A stretch of 6,933 nt of DNA, taken from Candidatus Poribacteria bacterium. GTDB lineage: Bacteria > Poribacteria > WGA-4E > GCA-2687025. Of the stretch, positions 1 through 6,544 are shown piece after piece. The stretch is taken from assembly GCA_002687025.1 (NCBI GenBank), contig NYZG01000265.1, forward strand, positions 1-6,933. Reading direction: 5' to 3'. Made by a program: the position numbers and the translations under genes. Below the pieces are notes generated by a model. It had not been told where the DNA came from and made no database searches. It saw only the letters and a program-made list of their open reading frames with translations. Position 1 is the first letter of the stretch, and each line of letters begins with the position of its first letter.

Positions 1-18
1 GCGATTCGAAGGCGCGAG

Positions 19-1728
19 ATGACTAGACATGCCGGGGCGCCCTACGGCTTCCTGCTGCTGATCTGCACTATGGGAATCATCGCCATGGCCGACGAACGTA
101 TGACGGCGCCATACGAGGGCGACGAGCAGCCACTGGGTGACGTAGCGGACAACGGCGTCAACATCCTCCTCGACCACGCCCATCAGTTCCTGTTCTTCAC
201 GGCGTGGGACGTCCCGCCAGCAATACGCTCCGGTGGGTTCCGCGTCGTGTCGAGCCAGGCGACGTTGGACACCGTCCTCGCTCCCGGGGGCGCGAGTCGC
301 GTTCGCATCACGCAGGGGGACCATCGGCCGTTCGGGTGGTGGGAGAACCCAGCATACAACGCCATCATCACGTATCAGGTGGACCCGAAGGCGCAGCCTT
401 ATCTGCCTGAGGAGATCGCGGCCGTGCGCGCGTTCGTCGAGGGCGGAGGCGGCCTCGTGATGATCGGCGGCGGGCGCCCCTCCGAGGACGCCGCGGAGCG
501 ATGGCCCATCAACGACCTCGCCGCGGAGTTCGGGGCGCGGTTCACCCATCGACGGACGTCCGTGTCTAAGCCTGACGACGCCCCTCGCCATGGAATCGCC
601 ACGCCACTCACCCTCCCGGACGGCGCCGAAGCGGGAGCGATCGAGGTGGATGGCGCATGGACGCCGCTTCTCGGCGACGACGCCCCAGTCCTCGCGCGAC
701 GGAAATTCGGCGCAGGCCGCGTCCTCGTCATCTCCGACCTGGACATGCTGAAATGCTCCGACATGGGCGACGGGGCCGATGCGATCAACCGCGCGTTCCT
801 CACGCTCGCCTTGCAGTGGGTCACCGCAGACTCCGAGCCTGCCGGCGGCGACCGTCGGCTCCCGCGCGAGGCGTGGGGAGGCGGAGCCATCTACCCCGAG
901 ATGGAGGCGAGCGTCGGGCAGGTCACCGTCTTCTACGCCCGCAACCAACCCGCGTGGATGCTCGACGTGATCCGCGACGACATGCCCGAGGTCAAGCGGA
1001 CGATCGAGAGCTGGCTGCCGTCCGCTCCGTCGGACGAGGGGATGCATCTCATCCTCTCGGCAGGCGCCGGAGGGGGATGGGCGGTGAACATCTACACGCC
1101 CAAGGAGGTCGGCATCATCGCGCTGGACCGCGAGGCGATCCTGTCGATATTCGCGCACGAACTCGCGCACACGATGGACGACGGCCCGCCCGGCGCCGGT
1201 GGGAAGATCGGCGGCCGCATGCCGTGGCCGTACAGCGAGGCACACGCCGGGTGGTTTCAGGGCAAGATCGAGGAGCTACGCACGGGAGCGCGCGGCGGCC
1301 ACGACCCGAACGCGACGCTGAACGACGACCCCGATCATCGCACGGTGGACCTAACGGCCCTGGAGAATCGCGGCCCCGACAACGGGATCGCGTGGCGCAA
1401 GCTCTGGTGGATATGGCAGAAGCTGGACGACCAGTACGGCCCGACGTGGTACGCCCGTTGGCTGTGGGTCAAGAACACACGGTGGGGAGACACGCCGGAT
1501 AGGGCGCTGACATGGGATGACGTCGTCGAGGACATGAGCATCGCAGTCGGCGAGGATCTGTTCGCGTTCTTCAGCGACATCGGCACGACATTGGGTCGCG
1601 AGCGGCTAGGCGAGGTGGAGTTCCTCGGCGCCCGGCTCAGCCTACCGGCCGCGGTCATCGAACTGACCGACGGGGGCGATGCGCGCCTGGAACCCATCGA
1701 CGACGACTACCGACGGCCGTGGCGATAG
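19..1728 (+). CDS. Secreted protein: glutamine-amidotransferase-like domain fused to HExxH metallopeptidase-like domain
   Basis: A 569-residue protein. Residues 9-24 form a hydrophobic stretch ending in AMA before Asp25, a plausible signal peptidase I site, so it is probably exported. Residues ~47-268 look like a class I glutamine-amidotransferase-like (ThuA/DUF4350-type) fold: a strand YNAIITY (113-119), then an acidic helix and the glycine-rich turn EGGGGLVMIGGG (141-152), and later FGAGRVLVISD (230-240). No catalytic Cys elbow is seen, so this half is probably not an amidotransferase. Residues ~296-530 look like a gluzincin peptidase: HELAH at 380-384, a candidate third zinc ligand Glu407 in SEAHAGW, and a tail GEDLFAFFSDIG (511-522) like that of M60-type peptidases. 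The substrate is unknown; the peptidase family call is inference. The start at 19 is supported by the signal peptide, but the frame is open to the left edge, so the true start may lie outside. It overlaps the Nudix gene by 10 bp. Confidence 0.75.
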   Translation: MTRHAGAPYGFLLLICTMGIIAMADERMTAPYEGDEQPLGDVADNGVNILLDHAHQFLFFTAWDVPPAIRSGGFRVVSSQATLDTVLAPGGASRVRITQGDHRPFGWWENPAYNAIITYQVDPKAQPYLPEEIAAVRAFVEGGGGLVMIGGGRPSEDAAERWPINDLAAEFGARFTHRRTSVSKPDDAPRHGIATPLTLPDGAEAGAIEVDGAWTPLLGDDAPVLARRKFGAGRVLVISDLDMLKCSDMGDGADAINRAFLTLALQWVTADSEPAGGDRRLPREAWGGGAIYPEMEASVGQVTVFYARNQPAWMLDVIRDDMPEVKRTIESWLPSAPSDEGMHLILSAGAGGGWAVNIYTPKEVGIIALDREAILSIFAHELAHTMDDGPPGAGGKIGGRMPWPYSEAHAGWFQGKIEELRTGARGGHDPNATLNDDPDHRTVDLTALENRGPDNGIAWRKLWWIWQKLDDQYGPTWYARWLWVKNTRWGDTPDRALTWDDVVEDMSIAVGEDLFAFFSDIGTTLGRERLGEVEFLGARLSLPAAVIELTDGGDARLEPIDDDYRRPWR

Positions 1729-2216
1729 GTCAAGCGAACGGCGCCGAGCGCCCAACCGACTTGGAGGGACGTCCCATAGCTCGTGTGGTTCGATATCAAG
1801 CGGCGATCATGCGCGATGCCCATATCCTCCTGATACAGCATCTCGAACACGCGACGGGACACGCCTACTGGGTGCTCCCCGGCGGCGGGATGGAGGATGG
1901 CGAGACTGAGACCGAGTGCGTCCGGCGCGAGGTACGCGAGGAGACGCATCTGGAAGTCGAGGTAGAGCGCATGCTCTTGGATGAACCGAACCACGCGCCC
2001 GACGGCCTGTACGAACGCCTGCGGACGTACCTCTGTCGGCCGGTATCCGGCGAGCCGCGTCCTGGATACGAGCCCGAGCCAGAAGCGGCCGCGGAATACA
2101 GCATCGCGGCCGTCGGATGGTGGAGCATCGACGACGAGACCGCATGGAACGCGGGTATCGCCGACGATTCCATCACCGTGCATATGCTGCGACAAGTGCG
2201 TGCTGCTCTGCGATAG
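1719..2216 (+). CDS. Nudix hydrolase
   Basis: A 165-residue Nudix-fold protein, expected to hydrolyse a nucleoside diphosphate linked to another moiety in a Mg-dependent reaction in the cytoplasm. The Nudix box is plain: Gly56, Glu62, then REVREETHL at 70-78, with the metal-binding Glu71, Glu74 and Glu75 all present. The normally conserved Gly near the end of the box is His77. WVLPGGG (51-57) precedes the box and VGWWSIDD (132-139) forms the usual following strand. The substrate cannot be told from sequence. The start given is a GTG that overlaps the stop codon region of the upstream gene, implying translational coupling, but it has no visible ribosome binding site. An alternative is GTG 1785, which has GGAGGGA at 1763-1769 upstream and would start the protein directly at the first Nudix strand (143 residues). 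The family call is secure; the start is not. Confidence 0.9.
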   Translation: MAIGQANGAERPTDLEGRPIARVVRYQAAIMRDAHILLIQHLEHATGHAYWVLPGGGMEDGETETECVRREVREETHLEVEVERMLLDEPNHAPDGLYERLRTYLCRPVSGEPRPGYEPEPEAAAEYSIAAVGWWSIDDETAWNAGIADDSITVHMLRQVRAALR

Positions 2217-2225
2217 CCGCACGGC

Positions 2226-2258
2226 GTCGGCAGCCGACCTGAACCGGAACACGCGTGT
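2226..2258. repeat. Two perfect short palindromes in the Nudix-kinase gap
   Basis: The 72-bp gap between the Nudix and phosphotransferase genes holds GTCGGC-A-GCCGAC at 2226-2238 and the fully symmetric ACACGCGTGT at 2249-2258. No T-run follows either, so they do not form a standard terminator. They could be a weak RNA hairpin, a protein-binding site, or chance in GC-rich DNA. Confidence 0.3.
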
Positions 2259-2288
2259 GACCGTGGCCTCCCGCGACGAAGCGTCTCC

Positions 2289-3269
2289 ATGAACTCCCAA
2301 TGTCCCGACGTGGCATGGCTTGACGAAGTCTTCGGCGTGCGTCCCTCCGACGTTCCCGAACGGATCGGGGGCAATCTCGCGTCGGTCTTCCGGTTCACGG
2401 ACGAGGCGACGGGGAAGGAGTTCGTTGCGCGCGTCTCTGACGCCTCGCACATCCCGCCCACGCGTCTGGGACGGGTGCACGCCTTCCTCGCGTATCTCGA
2501 CGCCAACGGTGTTCGGACGCCGCTCCCGCTGCTCGCTCGCGTCGGCGGCTCACACGCGGTGGACACGGCCTCCGAACGGCTCGTCGAGGTGTATCCCTAC
2601 GTCTCCGGCCGACACCCGGCGCGTGGATCAGTAGAGGACGCGTCGCGCGTCGCGCGGGCGTTGGCGGCGTTTCACACAGTCGGCCTCCACTACGCCGATC
2701 TGCCCGGTGAGGAGGCGTGCGACCAGAATCACGTCGCGTTGGGAAGACTGGAGGCCGACCTGCGTCGCGCCAAGACGGCAGCACGCGGGAAGCCGTACGA
2801 GAGCCTGTTCGCCGAATACGTCGCGGGCGCCGACCAGATCATCGCCGCCATCCGACGGCTTCGGGAGCGGCTGGTGGAATCCTGTCTCCACCTCGACGCA
2901 AACCCCGACAACATCATCTTCGGCGACGATGGCGACGTGCATTTCATCGACTGTAGCCACATGGCGCGAGGCCGTCGCGTGTTCGACGTGGTCACGGCCG
3001 CGTGGTACCTCGATCCCGCGAGCGCGGGGGAGGTCGGAGATCCCTGCCGCTACGCCGTCCCGGATGTGGAACTCGCGGCCGCGTTCATGGCGTCATACCG
3101 CGCGCACTGCGCGCCAGCCTGGCAGGATGCGGAATCCGAGGCGCATGGCCTGGAACGGCATCTCATGTTGGTCCACGGCGCGGTATACTGGGCGCTAGAG
3201 TGTCCCGACGAACAGGCCATGCGGGAACTAACAGGCTTCCTCCCGCAGGTCCGAGAACACCATGGTTAG
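2289..3269 (+). CDS. APH/choline-kinase-fold phosphotransferase
   Basis: A 326-residue protein of the aminoglycoside phosphotransferase (APH, PF01636-like) fold, which transfers the gamma-phosphate of ATP to a hydroxyl on a small molecule in the cytoplasm. A glycine-containing nucleotide loop lies around residues 26-35 (IGGNLASVFR), with FVARVSD (45-51) as the next strand. The hinge strand is LVEVYPYVSG (98-107). The catalytic loop is HLDANPDNIIF (201-211), carrying His201, Asp203 and Asn208 in the family's HxDxxxxN spacing. The metal-binding Asp is Asp221 in FIDCSH, where most relatives have an aromatic residue after the Asp. The C-terminal helical part (about 255-326) fits the family's substrate lobe. 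Length is normal. ATG 2289 is the first start after the in-frame Nudix stop; its ribosome site is weak. The following oxidoreductase begins 11 bp downstream, suggesting one operon. The substrate (sugar, amino alcohol, homoserine-like or antibiotic) is not determinable, and nothing here argues for drug resistance. Confidence 0.85.
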   Translation: MNSQCPDVAWLDEVFGVRPSDVPERIGGNLASVFRFTDEATGKEFVARVSDASHIPPTRLGRVHAFLAYLDANGVRTPLPLLARVGGSHAVDTASERLVEVYPYVSGRHPARGSVEDASRVARALAAFHTVGLHYADLPGEEACDQNHVALGRLEADLRRAKTAARGKPYESLFAEYVAGADQIIAAIRRLRERLVESCLHLDANPDNIIFGDDGDVHFIDCSHMARGRRVFDVVTAAWYLDPASAGEVGDPCRYAVPDVELAAAFMASYRAHCAPAWQDAESEAHGLERHLMLVHGAVYWALECPDEQAMRELTGFLPQVREHHG

Positions 3270-3280
3270 AACGGTGAGTC

Positions 3281-4282
3281 ATGTCGAAGACGTATCGCGC
3301 CGCGGTCATCGGTTGCGGCGGCATCTCGCACCTGCACGCGCGGCAGTACCACGACTTCGAGGATGTCGAGCTGGTCGCCTGCTCGGACATCAACCCGGAG
3401 GCGATGACCCGGTACGAAGAGCGATACGGCGTGAAGAGGCACTACGAAGACTACGGCGCGATGCTCTCCGAGGAGCCGCTGGACCTCGTGAGCGTGTGCA
3501 CCTGGATTCCCCTACACCCGGTCATCAGCCTCGCCGCGGCGAAGGCGGGCGTGAAGGGCATCATCTGCGAGAAGCCCATGGCGACATCCATGACCGTCGC
3601 GAACGAGATGGTCGACGTGTGTGACGCCCACGGCGCGAAGCTCGCCATCGGCCACCAACTGCGCTTCGACGGCCCGTACATCGGCACCCGCCAATTGCTT
3701 GCGGACGGCATCATCGGGGACCTCGTCAAGATCCACGGCATCTGCGAGGGCGGCGACCTGATGGACAACGGCACGCACACCGTCGACCTGATGCGGTGGT
3801 TCGCCGACGACTCTCCGCACGAGTGGGTGATGGGCCAGATCAGCCGGGGCGCGGGAGGCACGAAGTTCGGGATAGCCAGCCTCGAGGACTATGTCGGATA
3901 CTGGAAGCATGAGAACGGCGTACGCGCGTTCCTCGAAGGTGGCAAGCGCTCCGCGCGTGGCTACCATCACATCCACCTGTACGGCACGGAGGGTGAGATC
4001 GAGCTCGGCGCGCCGGGAGGTCCGGCATTGCGGTATCGCGCGTCCTCGACGGCCGGCCACTGGGCGACGACATCGTATGGGAACGACTCATCGCCCGTGC
4101 GCGACATGATCGACGCGATCGAGGAGGATCGCGACCATCGTTCGAGCGGCCGCAACGGCAGGGCGGCGCTGGAGATACTCCTCGGGATCATGGAATCCGC
4201 ACGCCAACGGGCGCTGATCGAACTGCCACTGAGCGTCGACGACTATCCGCTCCAGGCCATGATCGACGCCGGAGACGTCTAG
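3281..4282 (+). CDS. Gfo/Idh/MocA family NAD(P)-dependent oxidoreductase
   Basis: A 333-residue cytoplasmic dehydrogenase of the Gfo/Idh/MocA family, whose members oxidise, reduce or epimerise sugars, inositols and related polyols. The N-terminal Rossmann domain begins at residue 5 with AVIGCGGISHLHA (8-20), the dinucleotide-binding turn. The second strand ends in CSDINPE (34-40), where Asp36 sits where NAD-preferring relatives carry an acidic residue. The family signature EKP is at 97-99 in CEKPMA, and GHQLRF is at 124-129. In the C-terminal sheet domain, DNGTHTVDLMRWF (162-174) supplies the active-site His166 and Asp169 pattern seen across the family. HIHLYGTEGEIEL (230-242) is the typical late strand. 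Length is normal and the protein seems complete. ATG 3281 has a purine-rich GGTGAG at 3273-3278, rather close to the start. The exact substrate is unknown; the adjacent kinase hints at a sugar or cyclitol route, which is inference only. Confidence 0.93.
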   Translation: MSKTYRAAVIGCGGISHLHARQYHDFEDVELVACSDINPEAMTRYEERYGVKRHYEDYGAMLSEEPLDLVSVCTWIPLHPVISLAAAKAGVKGIICEKPMATSMTVANEMVDVCDAHGAKLAIGHQLRFDGPYIGTRQLLADGIIGDLVKIHGICEGGDLMDNGTHTVDLMRWFADDSPHEWVMGQISRGAGGTKFGIASLEDYVGYWKHENGVRAFLEGGKRSARGYHHIHLYGTEGEIELGAPGGPALRYRASSTAGHWATTSYGNDSSPVRDMIDAIEEDRDHRSSGRNGRAALEILLGIMESARQRALIELPLSVDDYPLQAMIDAGDV

Positions 4283-4294
4283 GCCTACAGACGT
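4275..4294. repeat. Small inverted repeat spanning the oxidoreductase stop codon
   Basis: ACGTCT at 4275-4280 pairs with AGACGT at 4289-4294 across an 8-base loop. The left arm is also part of the self-complementary AGACGTCT (4273-4280). The repeat covers the TAG stop of the oxidoreductase and ends just before the ribosome binding site of the cytochrome-porin gene. It may be a weak hairpin that tunes translation of the next gene, or chance. Confidence 0.25.
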
Positions 4295-4302
4295 AGGGAG
4301 GA
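4295..4302 (+). promoter_or_regulatory. Strong ribosome binding site for the cytochrome-porin gene
   Basis: AGGGAGGA lies 7 bases before GTG 4310 and is the best Shine-Dalgarno match in the window. It decides the GTG start, which in turn gives a complete signal peptide. It is markedly better than the sites of the four upstream genes, suggesting efficient translation of this exported protein. Confidence 0.75.
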
Positions 4303-4309
4303 TCGGCCG

Positions 4310-5458
4310 GTGAGACACGTCCTGCTTTCCGCGTTGGCGACGCTATGCGTACTGGCCGTGGCGCTCCCGGCCGCGGCGCTCCCGAGGTTCTCCTTGCAGG
4401 AGGGCGAAGGGTGCCATCTGTGCCACGCGAACCCGTCCGGCGCCGGGCTGAGGAATGGCTACGGCGTCGAGAAGTTCGGGAACGACAAGCTGGCCGCCGA
4501 TGACAGGCGCGACATCGACGCGCAGATTTCCGACCATCTCCGCGTGGGCGGCGACATCCGCACGCAGGCGTACGCGTACATCGACGACCTCGACGGCGTG
4601 GAGGGAGCCACGGACACGACGGACGTCAGCAACGGCTTCTTTACGATGCAAGCGGACCTCTACGCGAACTGGGAACTCACCGACCACGCGAGCGTCTACA
4701 TCGAACAGGACATTCTGAACCGTACCGCCGAAGTCTTCGGCATGATGGCTTCGGAAGATCACGAGAAGTACATCAAGGCGGGGAGCTTTCTCCCCAACTA
4801 CGGCCTCCGCGTCGACGACCACACGGCGTTTATCCGTGGCGGGAACCCGCGGGCGGATCGCGATGACGGTCTGTTCTGGGAGGCGAACTACGCGGACTCC
4901 GGCGTCGAGATGGGCGCGGAGATCGCGGACTTCTACCTCACCGGTGGGATCTACAACGGCGGCGCGATCGCCACCATCCCCGACCGTGACGATGAGAAGG
5001 CGTTCCTCGGGCGCGCCGAGAGGTACGTCGAGCTGGGGTCGCTGAACGCTCTGCTGGGCGGGAACGTCTACACGAACAACAACAGCGCCATCGAGGGTCG
5101 CATGTTGCTCGCCGGGGGCTTTGTAGGCGTCGGTGGCGACGTGTGGACGCTCATGGGAGAGCTGGACATCGCCGACAAGTACCTCGCCGACGATGCGGGA
5201 ACGGGGGGCCTGACGTCCCTCGCGGTGTTCGTCGAGGGCACGTTCCGGGTCGCGAAGGGCATCCACATCATCGAGCGGTTCGAGTTCTTCGACCCCGACC
5301 TGGACCTGGAGTCGGGCAGATTCTGGCGCGCTTCGTTGGGCGCGGAGCTGTATCCGATCCCGTATCTGGAGATCAAGCCGACGTTCCGGTACACCGGGCA
5401 GCCCAAAGGCTCCGCGGACCTCGGGGAGGTCCTGCTGCAGACGCACTGGTGGTTCTAG
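4310..5458 (+). CDS. Fused monohaem cytochrome c-outer membrane porin (Cyc2-like architecture)
   Basis: A 382-residue exported protein starting at GTG. Residues 1-23 are a clear signal peptide (RH, then a Leu/Ala/Val core, cleavage after AAA at 21-23). Only eleven residues into the mature chain is a c-type haem site, CHLCH (35-39), set in LPRFSLQEGEG and followed by ANPSGAGLRNGYG. From about residue 76 to the end the sequence alternates polar and hydrophobic/aromatic residues in repeated strands, for example GGDIRTQAYAYI (80-91), KYIKAGSFLPNYGL (153-166), FYLTGGIYNG (208-217) and ASLGAELYPI (341-350). It ends in WWF, the C-terminal aromatic signature of beta-barrel outer-membrane proteins. 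A short N-terminal monohaem segment joined to a porin barrel is the layout of Cyc2, the outer-membrane iron oxidase, and the length is similar. Iron oxidation is not shown; other electron-transfer or unknown roles are possible. No axial Met is obvious. No cytochrome maturation or electron-carrier gene lies nearby. The gene closes the plus-strand run. Confidence 0.8.
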   Translation: MRHVLLSALATLCVLAVALPAAALPRFSLQEGEGCHLCHANPSGAGLRNGYGVEKFGNDKLAADDRRDIDAQISDHLRVGGDIRTQAYAYIDDLDGVEGATDTTDVSNGFFTMQADLYANWELTDHASVYIEQDILNRTAEVFGMMASEDHEKYIKAGSFLPNYGLRVDDHTAFIRGGNPRADRDDGLFWEANYADSGVEMGAEIADFYLTGGIYNGGAIATIPDRDDEKAFLGRAERYVELGSLNALLGGNVYTNNNSAIEGRMLLAGGFVGVGGDVWTLMGELDIADKYLADDAGTGGLTSLAVFVEGTFRVAKGIHIIERFEFFDPDLDLESGRFWRASLGAELYPIPYLEIKPTFRYTGQPKGSADLGEVLLQTHWWF

Positions 5459-6335
5459 GGAATGCCCGCGCGTTGGGAGCCGCGTCCCCGAGTCGCCCGT
5501 AACGTAACGCCGCATAGATTCCGACGTAGAGAAGCACGGCCACGGGAGCGCCGATCGCCAGTAGCGTGTGCGAGGCCGACGGAGCGAGATGGAACGTGGG
5601 CGACATCGCCATGATCGCCACCCCCGGCACGCACCACGCGGCGTATAGTCGGGCCTGCTTGCCCGACAGCCGGTTTGTCAGGACGTGCAGCGCCGTGGCC
5701 CCGCAGATGATCGCCGAGAGCAGACCCGCGCCCACCCAGGCGAGACCGAGGAGACCCGTAATCACGCCGCACAACACGGCCCAGACTATCCCGCGCCCGA
5801 AGCGCGGGGCGTCCCACCACCGGGCGGCGGCGTACAGCGACGCGAGGAACAGGACCAGGACGAGACCGTCACGATCCGCGAGGCCCGCCATCGTGCGATG
5901 CGCCACCGACGACGACACCGAGAACGCGAGCAGGGACAGCACGCCGGTGGGAAGATCGGTCAGCCGCGCGACCAGAGCCACGAACAGGCACGCGGCCGCG
6001 ACGTACGCGACGAGGGGGTAGTACATCGCCACGCGCTCGATGGTCAGAGCAGGGCGCGCCAGCCGGTCGACCACAAGCGCGACGGCCAGTAACCGTGGGT
6101 GCAGGAGGGACTGCCCCGCGTAGGGCTTCCCAAGGGGCGCGGAGCGCAGCATGTCGCGTGCGCGGAGCGCGCTGTTCCCGGCGATGGCTTCCGCCTGCCG
6201 CAACTGCCGATGTCCGTCGGCAGCTAGGATACGATGCCCGTCGAGACGAGGCAGCGGCTGCGCCCGGATAAAGACGCCCAAGAGGATGGCGCCGGCGACA
6301 AGCGCCACGACCGCAATCGGTCTGCGCCCCGTCAC
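5373..6335 (-). CDS. Truncated STT3/AglB/PglB-like oligosaccharyltransferase, N-terminal half only (possible pseudogene)
   Basis: A 320-residue polytopic membrane protein with about eight hydrophobic segments (roughly 7-24, 104-122, 129-145, 157-172, 182-200, 201-217, 230-245, 257-277). The first loop carries AADGHRQLRQAEAI (38-51), like the DPYxxxRxAE region of STT3, then SAPLGKPYAG and a conserved-looking HP (79-80). HRTMAGLADRDGLVL (146-160) matches the family's second acidic motif, with Asp154 and Asp156. Full enzymes of this family transfer a lipid-linked oligosaccharide to Asn, are 500-900 residues long, and have a soluble C-terminal domain with WWDYG; all of that is missing here. Residues 294-320 are read antisense through the last 86 bp of the cytochrome-porin gene and look like nonsense sequence. 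The start is GTG 6335; an in-frame TAG at 6363-6365 blocks any earlier start, and an in-frame ATG lies beyond it at 6401. Other polyprenyl-sugar GT-C glycosyltransferases are possible, but the motif pair favours STT3. Catalytic activity is unlikely. Confidence 0.65.
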   Translation of the reverse strand: MTGRRPIAVVALVAGAILLGVFIRAQPLPRLDGHRILAADGHRQLRQAEAIAGNSALRARDMLRSAPLGKPYAGQSLLHPRLLAVALVVDRLARPALTIERVAMYYPLVAYVAAACLFVALVARLTDLPTGVLSLLAFSVSSSVAHRTMAGLADRDGLVLVLFLASLYAAARWWDAPRFGRGIVWAVLCGVITGLLGLAWVGAGLLSAIICGATALHVLTNRLSGKQARLYAAWCVPGVAIMAMSPTFHLAPSASHTLLAIGAPVAVLLYVGIYAALRYGRLGDAAPNARAFPRTTSASAAGPPRGPRSLWAARCTGTSA

Positions 6336-6402
6336 TCGTCCGAGGGCGGTGGCGAAGGTCTTCTACGGGCCGGCGGGTCGGCGGCTCCTGGCTGCGTCCA
6401 TG

Positions 6403-6432
6403 ATCCTACTCTCGCGCTAAACACGGGATCAA
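6403..6432 (-). promoter_or_regulatory. Possible sigma70-like promoter for the STT3-like gene
   Basis: On the minus strand, TTGATC (6432-6427) and TAGGAT (6408-6403) are separated by 18 bases, each matching four of six consensus positions. They lie about 70 bp before GTG 6335 in the 209-bp gap between the two minus-strand genes. The rest of that gap (6336-6544) shows only a weak CTGGT/ACCAG hairpin at 6435-6450 and no gene. Confidence 0.25.
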
Positions 6433-6544
6433 GCCTGGTACAGAAACCAGAGGCACGCCGGCCGATGCGGCCCGGAGGGTGCGGGTCATCTGTGGTGTCC
6501 CGATCATCGGTCGCCCCCAGCATGCTCCGATGCTCGACCCCTGC

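Noticed and set aside
657..1502. A 281-codon plus-strand open frame inside the peptidase-like gene.
   Set aside because: It is extremely Arg-rich, as expected of an out-of-frame reading of GC-rich DNA, and the other frame carries the HELAH motif and signal peptide.
1707..2480. A 257-codon minus-strand open frame opposite the Nudix and kinase genes.
   Set aside because: It spans two well-supported plus-strand genes and their gap, and has no recognisable motif.
4343..5515. A 390-codon open frame on the minus strand opposite the cytochrome-porin gene, longer than that gene itself.
   Set aside because: Its translation is Arg/Val/Asp-rich low-information sequence with no fold-like pattern, as expected opposite a GC-rich gene. 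The plus strand has a signal peptide, a haem site and barrel strands.
5459..5520. Searched for a bidirectional terminator between the convergent genes.
   Set aside because: No stable GC stem followed by a T-run was seen, and the minus-strand frame crosses the region.
5566..6420. Several plus-strand open frames opposite the STT3-like gene.
   Set aside because: They are Arg/Ala/Thr-rich shadows. The minus strand shows regular membrane segments and STT3 motifs.
6435..6450. CTGGT/ACCAG hairpin considered as a terminator.
   Set aside because: The stem is only five base pairs and no T-run follows on either strand.
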